Assembly: GCA_035566435.1 (NCBI GenBank)
Contig: DATMRF010000083.1
Span: 111,068-175,067, forward strand
Reading direction: 5' to 3'
Source of the DNA: DATMRF01 sp035566435
GTDB taxonomy: Bacteria; Verrucomicrobiota; Verrucomicrobiia; Limisphaerales; UBA8199
DNA length: 64,000 bases
In this document: piece by piece, positions 26,380 to 36,666 of the stretch
Position numbering within the stretch: the stretch's first letter is position 1
Layout: the number at the start of each line of letters is the position of its first letter
Made by a program: the position numbers and the translations under genes
The notes under the pieces: model-generated
What the model was told of the DNA's origin: nothing
What the model saw: only the letters and a program-made list of their open reading frames with translations
Database searches by the model: none

Positions 26380-29300
26380 CTACTGGGCCAGATAAGTAAT
26401 GACCACGATGGAGCCGCTCCTGACGATTCTCGTCAGTTTGGTCGCTCTCGACCCGTTGAGGCGGTAGAACTTCGCTGAGCCGGAAATAGGGATGTTCATG
26501 GTTCCACCCGTGACCGTTTGGTTTAAAGCGCCGCCAGTTCCGTCGCAGAGCACATTGGCGGTAGTGATAATGTTGCCGACATTGGCGGCCGCGTCAACCG
26601 TGTAGGGTCCGGCCGCAGAGGAAGCGGATTGGCATACGAGCGGATAATAGGCTGCGACGCCGTTGGGGGCATTCACCAGAGTCAGGCTGTTATCGGCGAG
26701 ATTGACGGAATTCAGGACGAGATACGCGGAGCCTTGGCCTTGCTCGTAGATAACATGGAAGGGATATAGTCCGTCCGCGGCGGCCACGAAATCGAAGTCG
26801 GCGTGGGTTACCCCATCGTTATGCAGGAGGGTGATCGACATGTCGGCGAGGCTGGTGCCTGAGTAAATTCCAACGGCGTCATCGCTGTCCACGTGGAAGC
26901 GATGGCGGCCGGCCGTGAGGTACACATAAGCGAATGCTTCGACCGCGAAGCTGTTCGGGTTGGCAGGCGGCAGGCACAAGCCTGGGAAGTTAGCCGTCGC
27001 CCCGAAGGCAGTCGCGTTCAGATCCCACGCTAGGTTTGCGACGATGTCGGTGGACGTGAGATCCACGGCGTACGTCGGCGGATTGGCCAGCACCGCCTGT
27101 GCCGACGCGACGCTATTGAGGAGGCCACCGGTGCCTCCAAGGTTCGCGGCGGAGCTTTGGACCATCCTCGCATCAAAGTTTCTCACGCTCAAGCTGCCAA
27201 TCGGGAGGCTGTTCGTCGCGGGCAGATAGATGTAGGTGAGGGTCCAGGTCCAGGTGTTGGTCTGGTAAACTCCGTCGCTGTCCTTGAAGATGAGGGTATT
27301 GGTGACCATTGAATTAGGGAGCGGCAGCGGGGAGGCGAGCGCGTAAGAGACGAAAGCCCCATTGTTGGTTGGGTTGACGGTCGCTGGAACGGTGGTGCCA
27401 TCGATTTGCAGGATAATACTTCCAAGGTTCACAGTCGTGTCCCGATTCGCAATGGTCGCAGTCGTTGCTGGCACCACGGAATTCAACGTCGAATTCGCCA
27501 ACGGAGCGGCCAGAGCCACTAGGGGCCTGAGTATTCCGACCCCGGTGACCGGTACCAGGACCATGTAATTTTGTTCCAGGTTTCCATTGTCCAAGTTTGC
27601 ATTACCGGTGACACGATTATGGATCTGCAGAGTATCGACGCCACCTGAAAAGCGCAGCACCATTAGATTGCCGGCCCCATCGGTGAGCGGCACATTGGCG
27701 AAAAGGCCGATCCCGGTGGGTGTTGCCGCGAACGTGCCGAGAATGGAATTGGTTTGGCTGGTTGTGGTGGGATCGCCCCCCACTCGTTCGAGGGTCACCA
27801 GGGAGTCGGCCAGTTTGAAGGTGGCCTGCCGCAAGAAGACGTTGAAAGTCCCGGCGGGGTAGGTGTGGGTAAAGTTGAGCCAATCGCCGTCATTAATATC
27901 CGTGACTTCCGTTTCATAGAAACCGGCGCCGGGGCCACCGGCGTCCGCGTATTTGGCCCTGGCGAGGTCGGATGAATGAGAGGTATAGACGGGATCGGTG
28001 GTGCGGAAGGTGTGATTGGCGTCATAACCGCCGGACCAGGAAGACCCACGATTGTCGTGGTAATCGACTTCAGCGAGGCCAGCCTGGCTATTGTAGGCTT
28101 TGGGGTCGAGCAGCGTGTCAGCAATGAGCAGCGGATTGTCAAGGAACGCGCCGCCGTTAAGGCCGCCGTTAGTGCTGAAGTTGAATTCCTCAACCTCAAT
28201 CACATAGTCGTTGGTCAGGAAAGTATCGAATAGCAGCGGAAAACTGGAAGTCAGGCCGTTGGCATCTGTCGCCTGGACGCTGCCCACGTAGTTGGAATTC
28301 GGGGTCAGCGCACTTGCTAGGGCGAAGTGCCTAGCGGTTGAGGTCGAACCCCCCGGCGTGATCGTGACTCCGGACGAACCGTTGGCATATGTGGCGCCAT
28401 TCAGTGTTATCGACAAGCCGCTAAGCGGCAGGTTCGTCGCGTCGCTGACGTCGAACGAGACTACATTCGTGCTGGGGAGGAAATTCGCGGAGTAGGCAGG
28501 AGAAACGTTTGCGAGGACCGGCGGGGTCTTGCCCGGAATCGTCTGCCGAACCACTGCGTTGCTAAAAATCACTTCCGCCCAATTGGGAGAGGTGCCGCCG
28601 AACGCAACTGGGACTGCGCCCGCATTGAAAGTCGAAATCGTAAATCGCCCATCACTCGAATTGAGGTAAGGGGCCGGGTTATTCGTGTCCTGGCAGTCGA
28701 TGGCGGGAGTATCTACAAATTCAGCCTGCCAGACAACGCGCGCTGGACTGTTTATATCCGCGACGCTCAGATCCTCAATCCGGGTCTCGATCCGGCAATT
28801 GCTGCCTTCCCCCGTCATCGTGAGGATATAGCGGCAACCGGGAGGGGTGTACGGCGGCTGGATATCGTTCCGGCCGCCCCACCATTCGTTATACCCTTTG
28901 CCGGTTACCACCAAGGTGTGGCCAGTGATGTCGTTGGCGACGTGATACTCGATTATGCCGGTGATATACGCCGGGTTGCCAACAGGGAGATATCCCATGG
29001 CAGAATAGCCATTGGGCCCGCCCGTGATGTTATTGACGACGTCGAGTTGGAACTCCACCTGGCCGCCGTCAACGATCTTGTAGGTATTGTTTGCTGAGTA
29101 TAGGGCCGCGAAACCACCGGTGGCATCCGCGATGGTGGCCAGGATATCCAATCCGTTCGGCCCCACTGTCACTGAATCGCCCAGCGGGGCATTCTTCTTA
29201 TAGACCGTCCACTTTGTCGTATCGAGAGAACCGTTATTGAACGTATCCAGCACCGTGGTAACAGTATCGAAGCCTTGGAGGTTGGAGAGGGCAACCGTTA

Positions 29301-29982
29301 CGCCGTTGGTCGAGGCTTGGTTTTTGACCCCGAGAGCCGGGTTCCCGGCTCCGAGCAGGCCCGAGGCATCCACTACTGTGTGCTCAAACAACGTGGTGAA
29401 ATACTCACCGACGGTGCCGTTGGGAATCCGGCGGTACACCCGGGCATTCACCGTGATGGCCGTGCCCTCGCAGCTCATGCGCAAGGCGACAGTGATATTG
29501 GCGTTTTGCAAGTTCGTGCCCGCAACGGTGAAGTTAGTGGCATAAAGGATTGAGCCGCCCTTGTGGAGCATCACGTCCGCCGCGCCGACCGAAACGCTGT
29601 AGCCGCTGGCGAGCAGCGCGCCCCCGTCGGGGACCCATCCGAGGATCGCAAGGGGGTTGGTGTTCATGCTGCCGGGAGTGACGGAGTCCACATTGATGCG
29701 GAATTCCACGCTGTGTCCGGATGCGTTAGTAAAGGGAGCCGATGTCTTTACGCTGTAGGTGAGCGACCCGCCAGGGTTAGCGGTGGTGATCGTGAACTCG
29801 CCCGAGGACTGGAGGACCGAGCCACCATTAAGTGTGTCAGCCCAGCCGGTCTTGGGCCCGGTAAAGTTGTCCAGCACGGTTGCCGGGAGCGGCAGGCAGG
29901 AAAGCAAGTGCAGGCTTGTCATGACCAAAGCGGAACGAACGAAACCTCGCGCGCCGAGCGCTCGATTGGAAGGATGGTTCAT
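26380..29982 (-). CDS. Very large secreted protein with CBM6-like and PA14-like domains
   Basis: From the ATG at 29982 the protein has 1200 residues with a signal peptide (hydrophobic SALVMTSLHLLSCLPLPA). Two LamG/concanavalin-like parts (VLDNFTGPKTGW and VLDTFNNGSLDTTKW) are followed by an Ig-like segment, a CBM6-like region opening VIEVEEFNFSTNGG and containing DINDGDWLNFTHTYPAG, and a PA14-like region with FAYVYLTAGRHRFHVDSDD and DGLYPFHVIYEQGQG. It ends with a short beta-module containing AKFYRLNGS. No catalytic domain is visible; a carbohydrate-binding surface role is inferred. Confidence 0.72.
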   Translation of the reverse strand: MNHPSNRALGARGFVRSALVMTSLHLLSCLPLPATVLDNFTGPKTGWADTLNGGSVLQSSGEFTITTANPGGSLTYSVKTSAPFTNASGHSVEFRINVDSVTPGSMNTNPLAILGWVPDGGALLASGYSVSVGAADVMLHKGGSILYATNFTVAGTNLQNANITVALRMSCEGTAITVNARVYRRIPNGTVGEYFTTLFEHTVVDASGLLGAGNPALGVKNQASTNGVTVALSNLQGFDTVTTVLDTFNNGSLDTTKWTVYKKNAPLGDSVTVGPNGLDILATIADATGGFAALYSANNTYKIVDGGQVEFQLDVVNNITGGPNGYSAMGYLPVGNPAYITGIIEYHVANDITGHTLVVTGKGYNEWWGGRNDIQPPYTPPGCRYILTMTGEGSNCRIETRIEDLSVADINSPARVVWQAEFVDTPAIDCQDTNNPAPYLNSSDGRFTISTFNAGAVPVAFGGTSPNWAEVIFSNAVVRQTIPGKTPPVLANVSPAYSANFLPSTNVVSFDVSDATNLPLSGLSITLNGATYANGSSGVTITPGGSTSTARHFALASALTPNSNYVGSVQATDANGLTSSFPLLFDTFLTNDYVIEVEEFNFSTNGGLNGGAFLDNPLLIADTLLDPKAYNSQAGLAEVDYHDNRGSSWSGGYDANHTFRTTDPVYTSHSSDLARAKYADAGGPGAGFYETEVTDINDGDWLNFTHTYPAGTFNVFLRQATFKLADSLVTLERVGGDPTTTSQTNSILGTFAATPTGIGLFANVPLTDGAGNLMVLRFSGGVDTLQIHNRVTGNANLDNGNLEQNYMVLVPVTGVGILRPLVALAAPLANSTLNSVVPATTATIANRDTTVNLGSIILQIDGTTVPATVNPTNNGAFVSYALASPLPLPNSMVTNTLIFKDSDGVYQTNTWTWTLTYIYLPATNSLPIGSLSVRNFDARMVQSSAANLGGTGGLLNSVASAQAVLANPPTYAVDLTSTDIVANLAWDLNATAFGATANFPGLCLPPANPNSFAVEAFAYVYLTAGRHRFHVDSDDAVGIYSGTSLADMSITLLHNDGVTHADFDFVAAADGLYPFHVIYEQGQGSAYLVLNSVNLADNSLTLVNAPNGVAAYYPLVCQSASSAAGPYTVDAAANVGNIITTANVLCDGTGGALNQTVTGGTMNIPISGSAKFYRLNGSRATKLTRIVRSGSIVVITYLAQ

Positions 29983-30217
29983 AAGTAGAGTGGGGTGCGA
30001 ATTCCGGGAGTCTGTGCCCAGTTCTTCACGATGAAGGGGAAACACGAAGAAAATTTACTACCACCGTGTGTCGGCGTCAATACAAAAGCATTAATTCTCG
30101 TAATCTTTTCCATTGGAGCTGAAGAAAAGGCTGAAGAAAAGGATTGACTGGGCGGTAGGAGAAGGTAATCCTCGCACGTCCCATTGAAGCCCGGACCTAA
30201 TACCTTTTCGCAACCAT

Positions 30218-31693
30218 ATGAACAATCCATCCTTGCACAAATTCATTATTTCCCGGCAACACTGGTTATGGGTTTTTGTTCTGAGCGGCCTAACTCTGGC
30301 AGGCTGCTCGCGCGGGCTGACGGAAGCGGCGCGGGACGGACAGTCCAAGAGCGCCGGACGTCAAGGGGAGCAGGCCCAACGCACCGCGTTGGATGAATAT
30401 GTCGCGCGCCCTGATACGAATTACAGCTACCAGCTGGTGAGCACCTTGCCCGGCCAGGGCCACACCACTTTCATTCTCGAAATGACCTCCCAGGCCTGGC
30501 TCACCACTAATGAGGTGGACCGACCTCTGTGGAAGCATTGGCTGCTGCTGGTCAAGCCCGACGATGTCACCACCACAAAATCGTTCTTGTTCATCTCCGG
30601 CGGCGCCAACGACGGCAAGGTTCCCAAATCCGCCGACGGTAACCTGGTTCGGATCGCCCTGGCGACCAAGTCGGTCGTCACTGAGTTGAAGATGATTCCC
30701 AACCAGCCCCTGGTTTTTGCTGGCGAAACCGAGGGTCGCAAAGAGGACTCTTTGATCGCTTATACCTGGGACAAATTCTTGCGCACGGGCGATAGCAAGT
30801 GGCCCGCCCGCCTGCCGATGACCAAGGCCGCAGTCCGCGCTATGGATACCGTGACGGCATTTTGTGGAAGCACGGACGGCGGCAACTTAAAGGTCGATGG
30901 CTTTGTGGTGGCGGGCGGCTCCAAACGTGGCTGGACCACCTGGACGACCGCGGCAGTGGACGCACGGGTGATAGCGATTATTCCCTGTGTCATCGACCTT
31001 TTGAACATCGAGCCTTCCATGTTACACCATTACGCCGCCTACGGCTTTTGGGCGCCATCGATTGAGGATTACACCGCTTTGCGCATAATGGACTGGAACG
31101 GCACCCCCGAATACCGGGCCCTGATGAGAATCGAGGAGCCGTTCGAATACCGCCAGCGGTTCACGATGCCCAAGTTCATGGTCAACGCCGCCGGCGACCA
31201 GTTTTTTTTGCCGGATTCCTCCCAGTTCTATTTCAAGGACCTGCCGGGCGTGAAATACCTTCGTTACGTGCCCAACACGGACCACTCGCTCAAGGGCTCC
31301 GATGCTTATGAGACGCTCCTGGCATGCTACCATGCGGTCCTGAACCATGTTCCACTGCCCGAATTCTCGTGGACGGTGGAAAAGGACGGTTCGTTGCGCG
31401 TGACAGCCAAAGACCGGCCGACGGCCGCCAAACTTTGGCAGGCGACCAATCCGGATGCCCGCGATTTCCGCTTGGAGACCCTCGGACCCCGCTACCAGAG
31501 CGCGCCGCTAGCTGATGCCGGCGGGGGGCTGTATATTGGAAAAGTGACCAAACCGGAAAAGGGATGGACGGCATTCTTTGTCGAACTCACCTTTCCGAGC
31601 GGCTGTCAGGCGCCGTTCAAATTCACAACCCAGGTCTGCGTCGTCCCCGATCTTCTGCCCTACAAGTTCGCACCTCGCGGGCGGCCTCAGTAG
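30218..31693 (+). CDS. PhoPQ-activated pathogenicity-related (PqaA-type) lipoprotein
   Basis: Protein of 491 residues with a lipoprotein signal: SGLTLAGC, lipobox Cys30, so it should be membrane-anchored by lipid. The body matches the PhoPQ-activated pathogenicity-related family: LDEYVARPDTNYSY, LTTNEVDRPLWKHWLLL, FISGGANDGKVP and the nucleophile-elbow-like VAGGSKRGWTTW, then DQFFLPDSSQFYFKDLPG and NTDHSL, which look like the Asp and His of an alpha/beta-hydrolase triad. The substrate is unknown. Transcribed divergently from the large secreted protein across a 235-bp gap. Confidence 0.85.
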   Translation: MNNPSLHKFIISRQHWLWVFVLSGLTLAGCSRGLTEAARDGQSKSAGRQGEQAQRTALDEYVARPDTNYSYQLVSTLPGQGHTTFILEMTSQAWLTTNEVDRPLWKHWLLLVKPDDVTTTKSFLFISGGANDGKVPKSADGNLVRIALATKSVVTELKMIPNQPLVFAGETEGRKEDSLIAYTWDKFLRTGDSKWPARLPMTKAAVRAMDTVTAFCGSTDGGNLKVDGFVVAGGSKRGWTTWTTAAVDARVIAIIPCVIDLLNIEPSMLHHYAAYGFWAPSIEDYTALRIMDWNGTPEYRALMRIEEPFEYRQRFTMPKFMVNAAGDQFFLPDSSQFYFKDLPGVKYLRYVPNTDHSLKGSDAYETLLACYHAVLNHVPLPEFSWTVEKDGSLRVTAKDRPTAAKLWQATNPDARDFRLETLGPRYQSAPLADAGGGLYIGKVTKPEKGWTAFFVELTFPSGCQAPFKFTTQVCVVPDLLPYKFAPRGRPQ

Positions 31694-31780
31694 CCGTGAA
31701 GCGCTTACGAAGTACGGCGGTTTCCGACGTCGATCCTTCGTCCGGTTCAGTAACAGGGTCGTGCCGTTCAGGGAACCCTG

Positions 31781-33934
31781 TTAAGGCAACGTCACGGGCG
31801 GAGCGCAAAGAGTGGTCATCCCTGACAGCGGGCTCACGACACGATAGAACGCCGTGCTGGCACTATCAGTCATGGTGATGCTGTTGCTGGCCGCATAAAC
31901 CGTCGTCCACGGGCCCTGCAGACTGGTCGTGCGTTGGACGCCAAACCCCGAGCTCGGGCCCCCAGCGGTGGTAGAGCTGAAGGGCCCGCCGCTATCGCCG
32001 GTCCAGAAAAGCGTGGTGACATTGTTCGTGTGGGAAATGCTCGTCAATCGAGGTCTCGCGAACGCGCTATACGTCACCGCGACGGTGATCTTCGTTCCGT
32101 GTGCCAGCCCCAGGCTGCTGATATTCAGCGAGAATGAGCCAAGGGCGGGATCCGAATCGTAGACTCCATTATCCAGAAAACTTCCCAGATATTTCTTCCC
32201 TTGAACAAAGCCCCAGCCTCCAGACCCGCCGAAAAAGGCCTGCCCGAACAGCGCCCCGTTAGTCTGCCCTTCCGGGTCAGGCAGGTAAGCGTCGATGACG
32301 AGGTTCGTGTATCCATTGGTCGGATAACCGCATGTGCCGACCAGAGTCGAGATGGTACTGAGCGTGGACAAGGTTGGCACTGTCTGTGTATTGTCGGTTA
32401 CGTAACTGTTCCACCAGCTCGGATAGTTTGCCGCGCTCGTGTCCTCCGGGTCGAAAGGCGGGAAATTGTTCACAAAGACGTTCCCGCGAACACTCACCCA
32501 GGCGTCCGTTTTCACGTTGCTGCTATTCATCCCGTCAAAAAGCGAACGCACAGGGCCGGCGGGTGTGGGGTAGAGTTGCGAGAAGACATTGTTGTTGTAA
32601 ACCACATTCCCTTCCGCGGCGTCGCTGACACCGTTGAAATCGGAACCGAATCGAAGCTGCGTCCCGCCATCGAAGCTGAAACTGCCGATCGTGAAAGAGG
32701 AGTTGGTCCACCGGGTGCCGTCCACTGCGATGCCAAACCGGTTGCCGGCAATGATATAGGGCTTCCGGCCCGTGCTGTAGAAATCAAAATGGTGCGGCGG
32801 GAGCCCCACTACCAACGCCATCGGCCCAAACAAGTTGCCTTCTTCGGCGTCGTTCACTCCGTCACCGTCCGTGCCGATGATAATCGGCTCGGTATCGTCG
32901 TACCGGCCGAACTCGAATTGGCCTCCCTGAAACTGGCTCAGATTCAACTCGGTCATATTATAGGGGGTGACGCCATCGGGAAGGACGCCAAAAAAATTAC
33001 CGGAAACCCGGGTCCTGATGTTCTCGCCGTCCATCGCGTACCCATAACCGGCGAAGACGTTGAATTCCGCGCGAGGATTACTCGAGCCTGGGGCCACGCC
33101 GACGATCAGGCCGACATTGGGCAGGTCAGGGCGGGGGCCGCCGCTCACGTCTCGGTGCCGGTAATGTGCGATGGCCATTAATCCGGCAGATACCCCAGCA
33201 ATTGTTGGGTTCGCTGGATCCACACCGAACCAGCAGCCGTTGACGTGGCAGCCGGCATCGCTGCCGGCACCGTAAGTCAGACGATCGTGGACGGTGGTGT
33301 CGTACTCGTAATCATGGGCGAGGCAGATGCCCTTTTGGTCGCCGTTGGGGTCGTTGAAGGTGCTCAGAAAGGCAATACCCCGCACGTTGACATTGGTGGA
33401 GCGGTAAATCCCCAGCAAAGCGCGCTCGGTGGAACCGAATCCGCCCTGTTCATTAACGATCGTAGAGTTGTCGATTGGAGGATCGACCACCACCGTCGTG
33501 CCGTAAGCGGTGTAGTTCATGTCGCGAGAATTGCCATTGCGCGCGTCGATCACGACTTGGATTACCGCATTGTTCGCCTGTGTGATCGAATGCGTATTGG
33601 GCGAAGAGCCGGGTTGCGTGTAACCGTCAATGAGCAGATTATGTTTCTTGTAAACCATCGGAAACCCGCCCGGAGGGACTAGCAGATAATGGGGTCCAGA
33701 GCCAGGAATGGCGAAGGCGATCGTATCGCCCGCGTTGCAGTTGGTAATGGCCCAATAAAAGGTGCCGCGAGCGCCAATGTTGCTAACTGCGTCGTCCACG
33801 TTAGTTACTGTCACGGTCGCCGCGTTCGCAGCGCCGGCCAGGCCGGCAATGCCAAGGGCAGTGATACCTGTCAGCCGGCGGCACTTGGCCGAGGCTTGAG
33901 AACCGAAGGTGAGTAGTCGCATGAATGTTTTCAT
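31781..33934 (-). CDS. Secreted beta-helix-like protein
   Basis: Protein of 717 residues from the ATG at 33934, with a leader ending GAANAA. The mature part starts ATVTVTNVDDAVSNIG, then shows irregular beta-helix-like turns with many Asn/Gly residues (GNFFGVLPDGVTP, GNRFGIAVDGTRW, AEGNVVYNNNVF), and repeated DGDGVNDAEEGNLFG phrases. The extreme C-terminus (TLFWTGDSGGPFS ... FGVQRTTSLQGPW ... TAFYRVVSP) is a small beta-module shared in outline with other secreted proteins here. No catalytic motif is recognised. Confidence 0.72.
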   Translation of the reverse strand: MKTFMRLLTFGSQASAKCRRLTGITALGIAGLAGAANAATVTVTNVDDAVSNIGARGTFYWAITNCNAGDTIAFAIPGSGPHYLLVPPGGFPMVYKKHNLLIDGYTQPGSSPNTHSITQANNAVIQVVIDARNGNSRDMNYTAYGTTVVVDPPIDNSTIVNEQGGFGSTERALLGIYRSTNVNVRGIAFLSTFNDPNGDQKGICLAHDYEYDTTVHDRLTYGAGSDAGCHVNGCWFGVDPANPTIAGVSAGLMAIAHYRHRDVSGGPRPDLPNVGLIVGVAPGSSNPRAEFNVFAGYGYAMDGENIRTRVSGNFFGVLPDGVTPYNMTELNLSQFQGGQFEFGRYDDTEPIIIGTDGDGVNDAEEGNLFGPMALVVGLPPHHFDFYSTGRKPYIIAGNRFGIAVDGTRWTNSSFTIGSFSFDGGTQLRFGSDFNGVSDAAEGNVVYNNNVFSQLYPTPAGPVRSLFDGMNSSNVKTDAWVSVRGNVFVNNFPPFDPEDTSAANYPSWWNSYVTDNTQTVPTLSTLSTISTLVGTCGYPTNGYTNLVIDAYLPDPEGQTNGALFGQAFFGGSGGWGFVQGKKYLGSFLDNGVYDSDPALGSFSLNISSLGLAHGTKITVAVTYSAFARPRLTSISHTNNVTTLFWTGDSGGPFSSTTAGGPSSGFGVQRTTSLQGPWTTVYAASNSITMTDSASTAFYRVVSPLSGMTTLCAPPVTLP

Positions 33935-34148
33935 ACAATTCTTGGGGACGCTAGAACCTATACACCCTGGGCATGGGTGTGGCAAGTGGAAATCATTCAG
34001 AGTTTTAATCCTGCTTATCCTGCTGAAGTTACTTCAAGCGGCTCCGCAGCACGCGAGCTGTTCGCCACCTCGCGGCAGGCTGGAAGCGGGGTTGAAAGAC
34101 CTCGGAGCTCAAGCAATCCTGCACGCGCGTTCCCAGGGGCAGTCCGGG

Positions 34149-36536
34149 TTAGCGAGGCAGGCTCTTATCGGGTTGGCCGGGTGGACGTGGAGGGCCGGCG
34201 TAAGGAACTGCCCGAAGATGGGTTCCAGCTCGTTCCGGGAGCACGACCGCGCGAGGATCCCCGGTTTTTGGCGCCTCGATGAAACCGTAATAGCGGCCCA
34301 TCCAATAATCTTCCAGCCACCCAATCGGCGGTGTGACCGCTTTGCTATCCTCACCGCCGTCGTACTCGAGCGGCGAGCGGTCACCCCATTTGGCTTCGGA
34401 TTCACGTGGAGAAATGGTGCGTGCGCCGCCGCTGTACGGCTCGTAGCCGTGTTGGGCCGCCAAGTCGCTGCGATGGGAGTTCCGATAGTTATGATTGACC
34501 AGGTCGAGTGACCACTCGCGGAGGTGCTTCACGGCCTGCGGAGCTTCGCAGTCGTTGCCTGTGAGGGCGCCATAGCTGAAGTTGAAGAATGGCAACTGAT
34601 GTCGGCGTAAGATTTCCCAGGTTCGCTCGAGGCTGCGCAAGTAGATGGACCTCAGGTCGGGTTCCTTGGTATATCGGAGCAGTGGGTGGTAACAGAAAAA
34701 TGCCAGCTCGTCATCCCACGGGGCCACCTGGTCAGGTGGGAACGTGAGCCGCTGCCTTACGGTGTAGATTTGGTACCGCCATGTTAAAAGTTGCTGCAGG
34801 CCCTGTTGGAATCTCGCGTCACCGGTCAAGGCATAGGCGGTTTGCATGTAGGTCTGCGCTTCCATACCATTGAGCCCGCGCGACTCGAATCCGTATGGCC
34901 GCAGCAAGTAATCCGGGTCCCAGCGACCCCAGCGAGTCGGGCTGCCGTCCATATCGCGCAGGGCCCAGCCGTTGTCCAGAATGTGAGAGGCGATATTCGC
35001 GATGTGGCGGCGCGCGCGGTCCTTTTCCGCTCCCTTCGCTCCGAGTTCATAGAACAGGGACACGGCGTACATGTGCGCATTCACCTCGTCGCTCGAAGTG
35101 TCTCCTTTCCAGAGCCACAACCCATCCTCAGTGGGATACCATTTGGCCGGCAACCCGCCCGAGCCGCGCGTGGCCCGCTCTCCAGTGTCTCCCTTGACCG
35201 ACCAGATGGCCCGGGCGATGAAGCCCGGTTTCGGCGTAATCTCTCCCAGCCAGAGCATCGCATTAAAGGCCTCGTTTGCTTCGTGTCGCGCCCGCTCATC
35301 GCCGGTGGCCGCGTACTTGAAGGTCATGGCGGCGAGGTAATGAGCGGTGTTGCCGCCATCGTTGTCGCTAATCTCGCGGAGCCAGCCTGCCGTGTCGCCG
35401 CCCCAATAAAGCTTGTGGATGAACCCAAGCCGCTTCATGCCCCACTCATCAAGCTCGCGCTCGAACCAGGCCGCCTTCTTCAACAACGTAAAAGGCTCGT
35501 ATCGGATGATACCCAGCCCGGCATCGGTCGCGATATAAACTGTCCTTTCCGCCACGGCAATGTCCCTCACATTATTGCCAGGCAACCAATGGCGGGCGCC
35601 GAAGTAGTGGAACTCGTCGCCGGTCTGGCGAATCGCGCCCGTTGTTGTGCCGATCCATAAGTCGCCGTCGAAGCCCTGTGCCAGGCAGGTCGTGTCTTCA
35701 TACGGCAGTCCGTCCGGGCCGCGCAGCACCGTCATCGCCATCCCTCGCAACACCGCCAAACCCCGGTCGGTGGCGATATAGAGCCGGCTGCCCAAAGCGA
35801 GCAGATCGCGTGTGACCGGCGACGGCAGCGCCCCCCAATCCACCGGGTCCGGCACGAACGTCCTCCCTTCTATCAACGCCAATCCACCGGGACGGAGCAA
35901 GTACATCGTCCCACTGTAAGACGCGATCCGGTTAACCGGTCCGATCTGCACCGCGTCGACCAGCGTCTGGCTGAAATCTTCCCTCACCAGGGTGGTGTCG
36001 CTGGAGAGGTAGCCTCCCGGGGGCCGAAGGCTCACAAAATGGCCGCTTTCAAATCGAAACAGCTCCTCGCGCGTGGCGGCGCAAACCTGGCCGAGTTGAA
36101 GACAAAAATCATTGAACGGGCGCGTGTCGATGTGCTCCCAACCGGTCCCGGTGAAGCGAAAAGCTCCTTCCGCGGTTGCGGCCCACAGCGCGCCGCCGAC
36201 TGCCCGCAGCCGGCGAACGTCTTTCGGGGCGTTCACCGCCGCGCGCAGCGCGCCTTCCCGCAGCTCCAGGATCACCCCTGCGACGACCGCATAAACCGTG
36301 TGGTCATAAACCGCGACGCACGTGACCGGTTGGTCGGTTCGGAACTGCTCACCGACCTCCTGGAGGAACACCTCGTCCGCCACTGGCTTCCACAAATGTG
36401 GAGCATTGGAAATACTGCCTTCCAAAGCTGCCTGCGGCCTCAGCTCAGCCGCCAGCGCCATCGTTGCGAGGCAAAACGAAGCCGCCGCCAGCAGGTAAAA
36501 AGCCCCATTTAGCGTTCCGGACGGGCACAACTTCAT
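34149..36536 (-). CDS. Secreted sensor-type propeller fused to an (alpha/alpha)-barrel-like domain
   Basis: From the ATG at 36536 the protein has 795 residues with a signal peptide (FYLLAAASFCLATMALAA). Residues about 30-350 carry short propeller repeats like those of two-component-regulator propellers (GDLWIGTTTGAIRQ, NNVRDIAVAERTVYIATDAGLGI). From about 355 the protein is helical, with aromatic/acidic motifs YWGGDTAGWL, NDGGNTAHYLAA, WKGDTSSDE and DGSPTRWGRWDPDY suggesting a six-hairpin glycosidase-like barrel. A shorter paralogue is encoded at 41237. The two flank the GH84 operon on opposite strands. Enzymatic activity is inferred, not shown. Confidence 0.7.
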   Translation of the reverse strand: MKLCPSGTLNGAFYLLAAASFCLATMALAAELRPQAALEGSISNAPHLWKPVADEVFLQEVGEQFRTDQPVTCVAVYDHTVYAVVAGVILELREGALRAAVNAPKDVRRLRAVGGALWAATAEGAFRFTGTGWEHIDTRPFNDFCLQLGQVCAATREELFRFESGHFVSLRPPGGYLSSDTTLVREDFSQTLVDAVQIGPVNRIASYSGTMYLLRPGGLALIEGRTFVPDPVDWGALPSPVTRDLLALGSRLYIATDRGLAVLRGMAMTVLRGPDGLPYEDTTCLAQGFDGDLWIGTTTGAIRQTGDEFHYFGARHWLPGNNVRDIAVAERTVYIATDAGLGIIRYEPFTLLKKAAWFERELDEWGMKRLGFIHKLYWGGDTAGWLREISDNDGGNTAHYLAAMTFKYAATGDERARHEANEAFNAMLWLGEITPKPGFIARAIWSVKGDTGERATRGSGGLPAKWYPTEDGLWLWKGDTSSDEVNAHMYAVSLFYELGAKGAEKDRARRHIANIASHILDNGWALRDMDGSPTRWGRWDPDYLLRPYGFESRGLNGMEAQTYMQTAYALTGDARFQQGLQQLLTWRYQIYTVRQRLTFPPDQVAPWDDELAFFCYHPLLRYTKEPDLRSIYLRSLERTWEILRRHQLPFFNFSYGALTGNDCEAPQAVKHLREWSLDLVNHNYRNSHRSDLAAQHGYEPYSGGARTISPRESEAKWGDRSPLEYDGGEDSKAVTPPIGWLEDYWMGRYYGFIEAPKTGDPRAVVLPERAGTHLRAVPYAGPPRPPGQPDKSLPR

Positions 36537-36666
36537 GGCATCAGGCGTCTGGATTTGCTGCCGAGTCAGACAGACGCTGAACCGAAAGACAACACCAAAC
36601 ACGCCAAGAGCCTTGTCAGCGCCCTGGGTTGCTGCATAGGCTATGTGCGTTACCTCAGACGCGCGC
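36537..36666. promoter_or_regulatory. Divergent promoter region of the GH84 locus
   Basis: The only gap between the minus-strand propeller gene and the plus-strand GH84 operon is 130 bases and must hold promoters for both. I see no strong consensus box or operator palindrome in it. Confidence 0.35.

Noticed and set aside
32201..33181. 326-codon plus-strand frame
   Set aside because: Antisense to the beta-helix-like secreted protein, whose signal peptide and repeats are clear.
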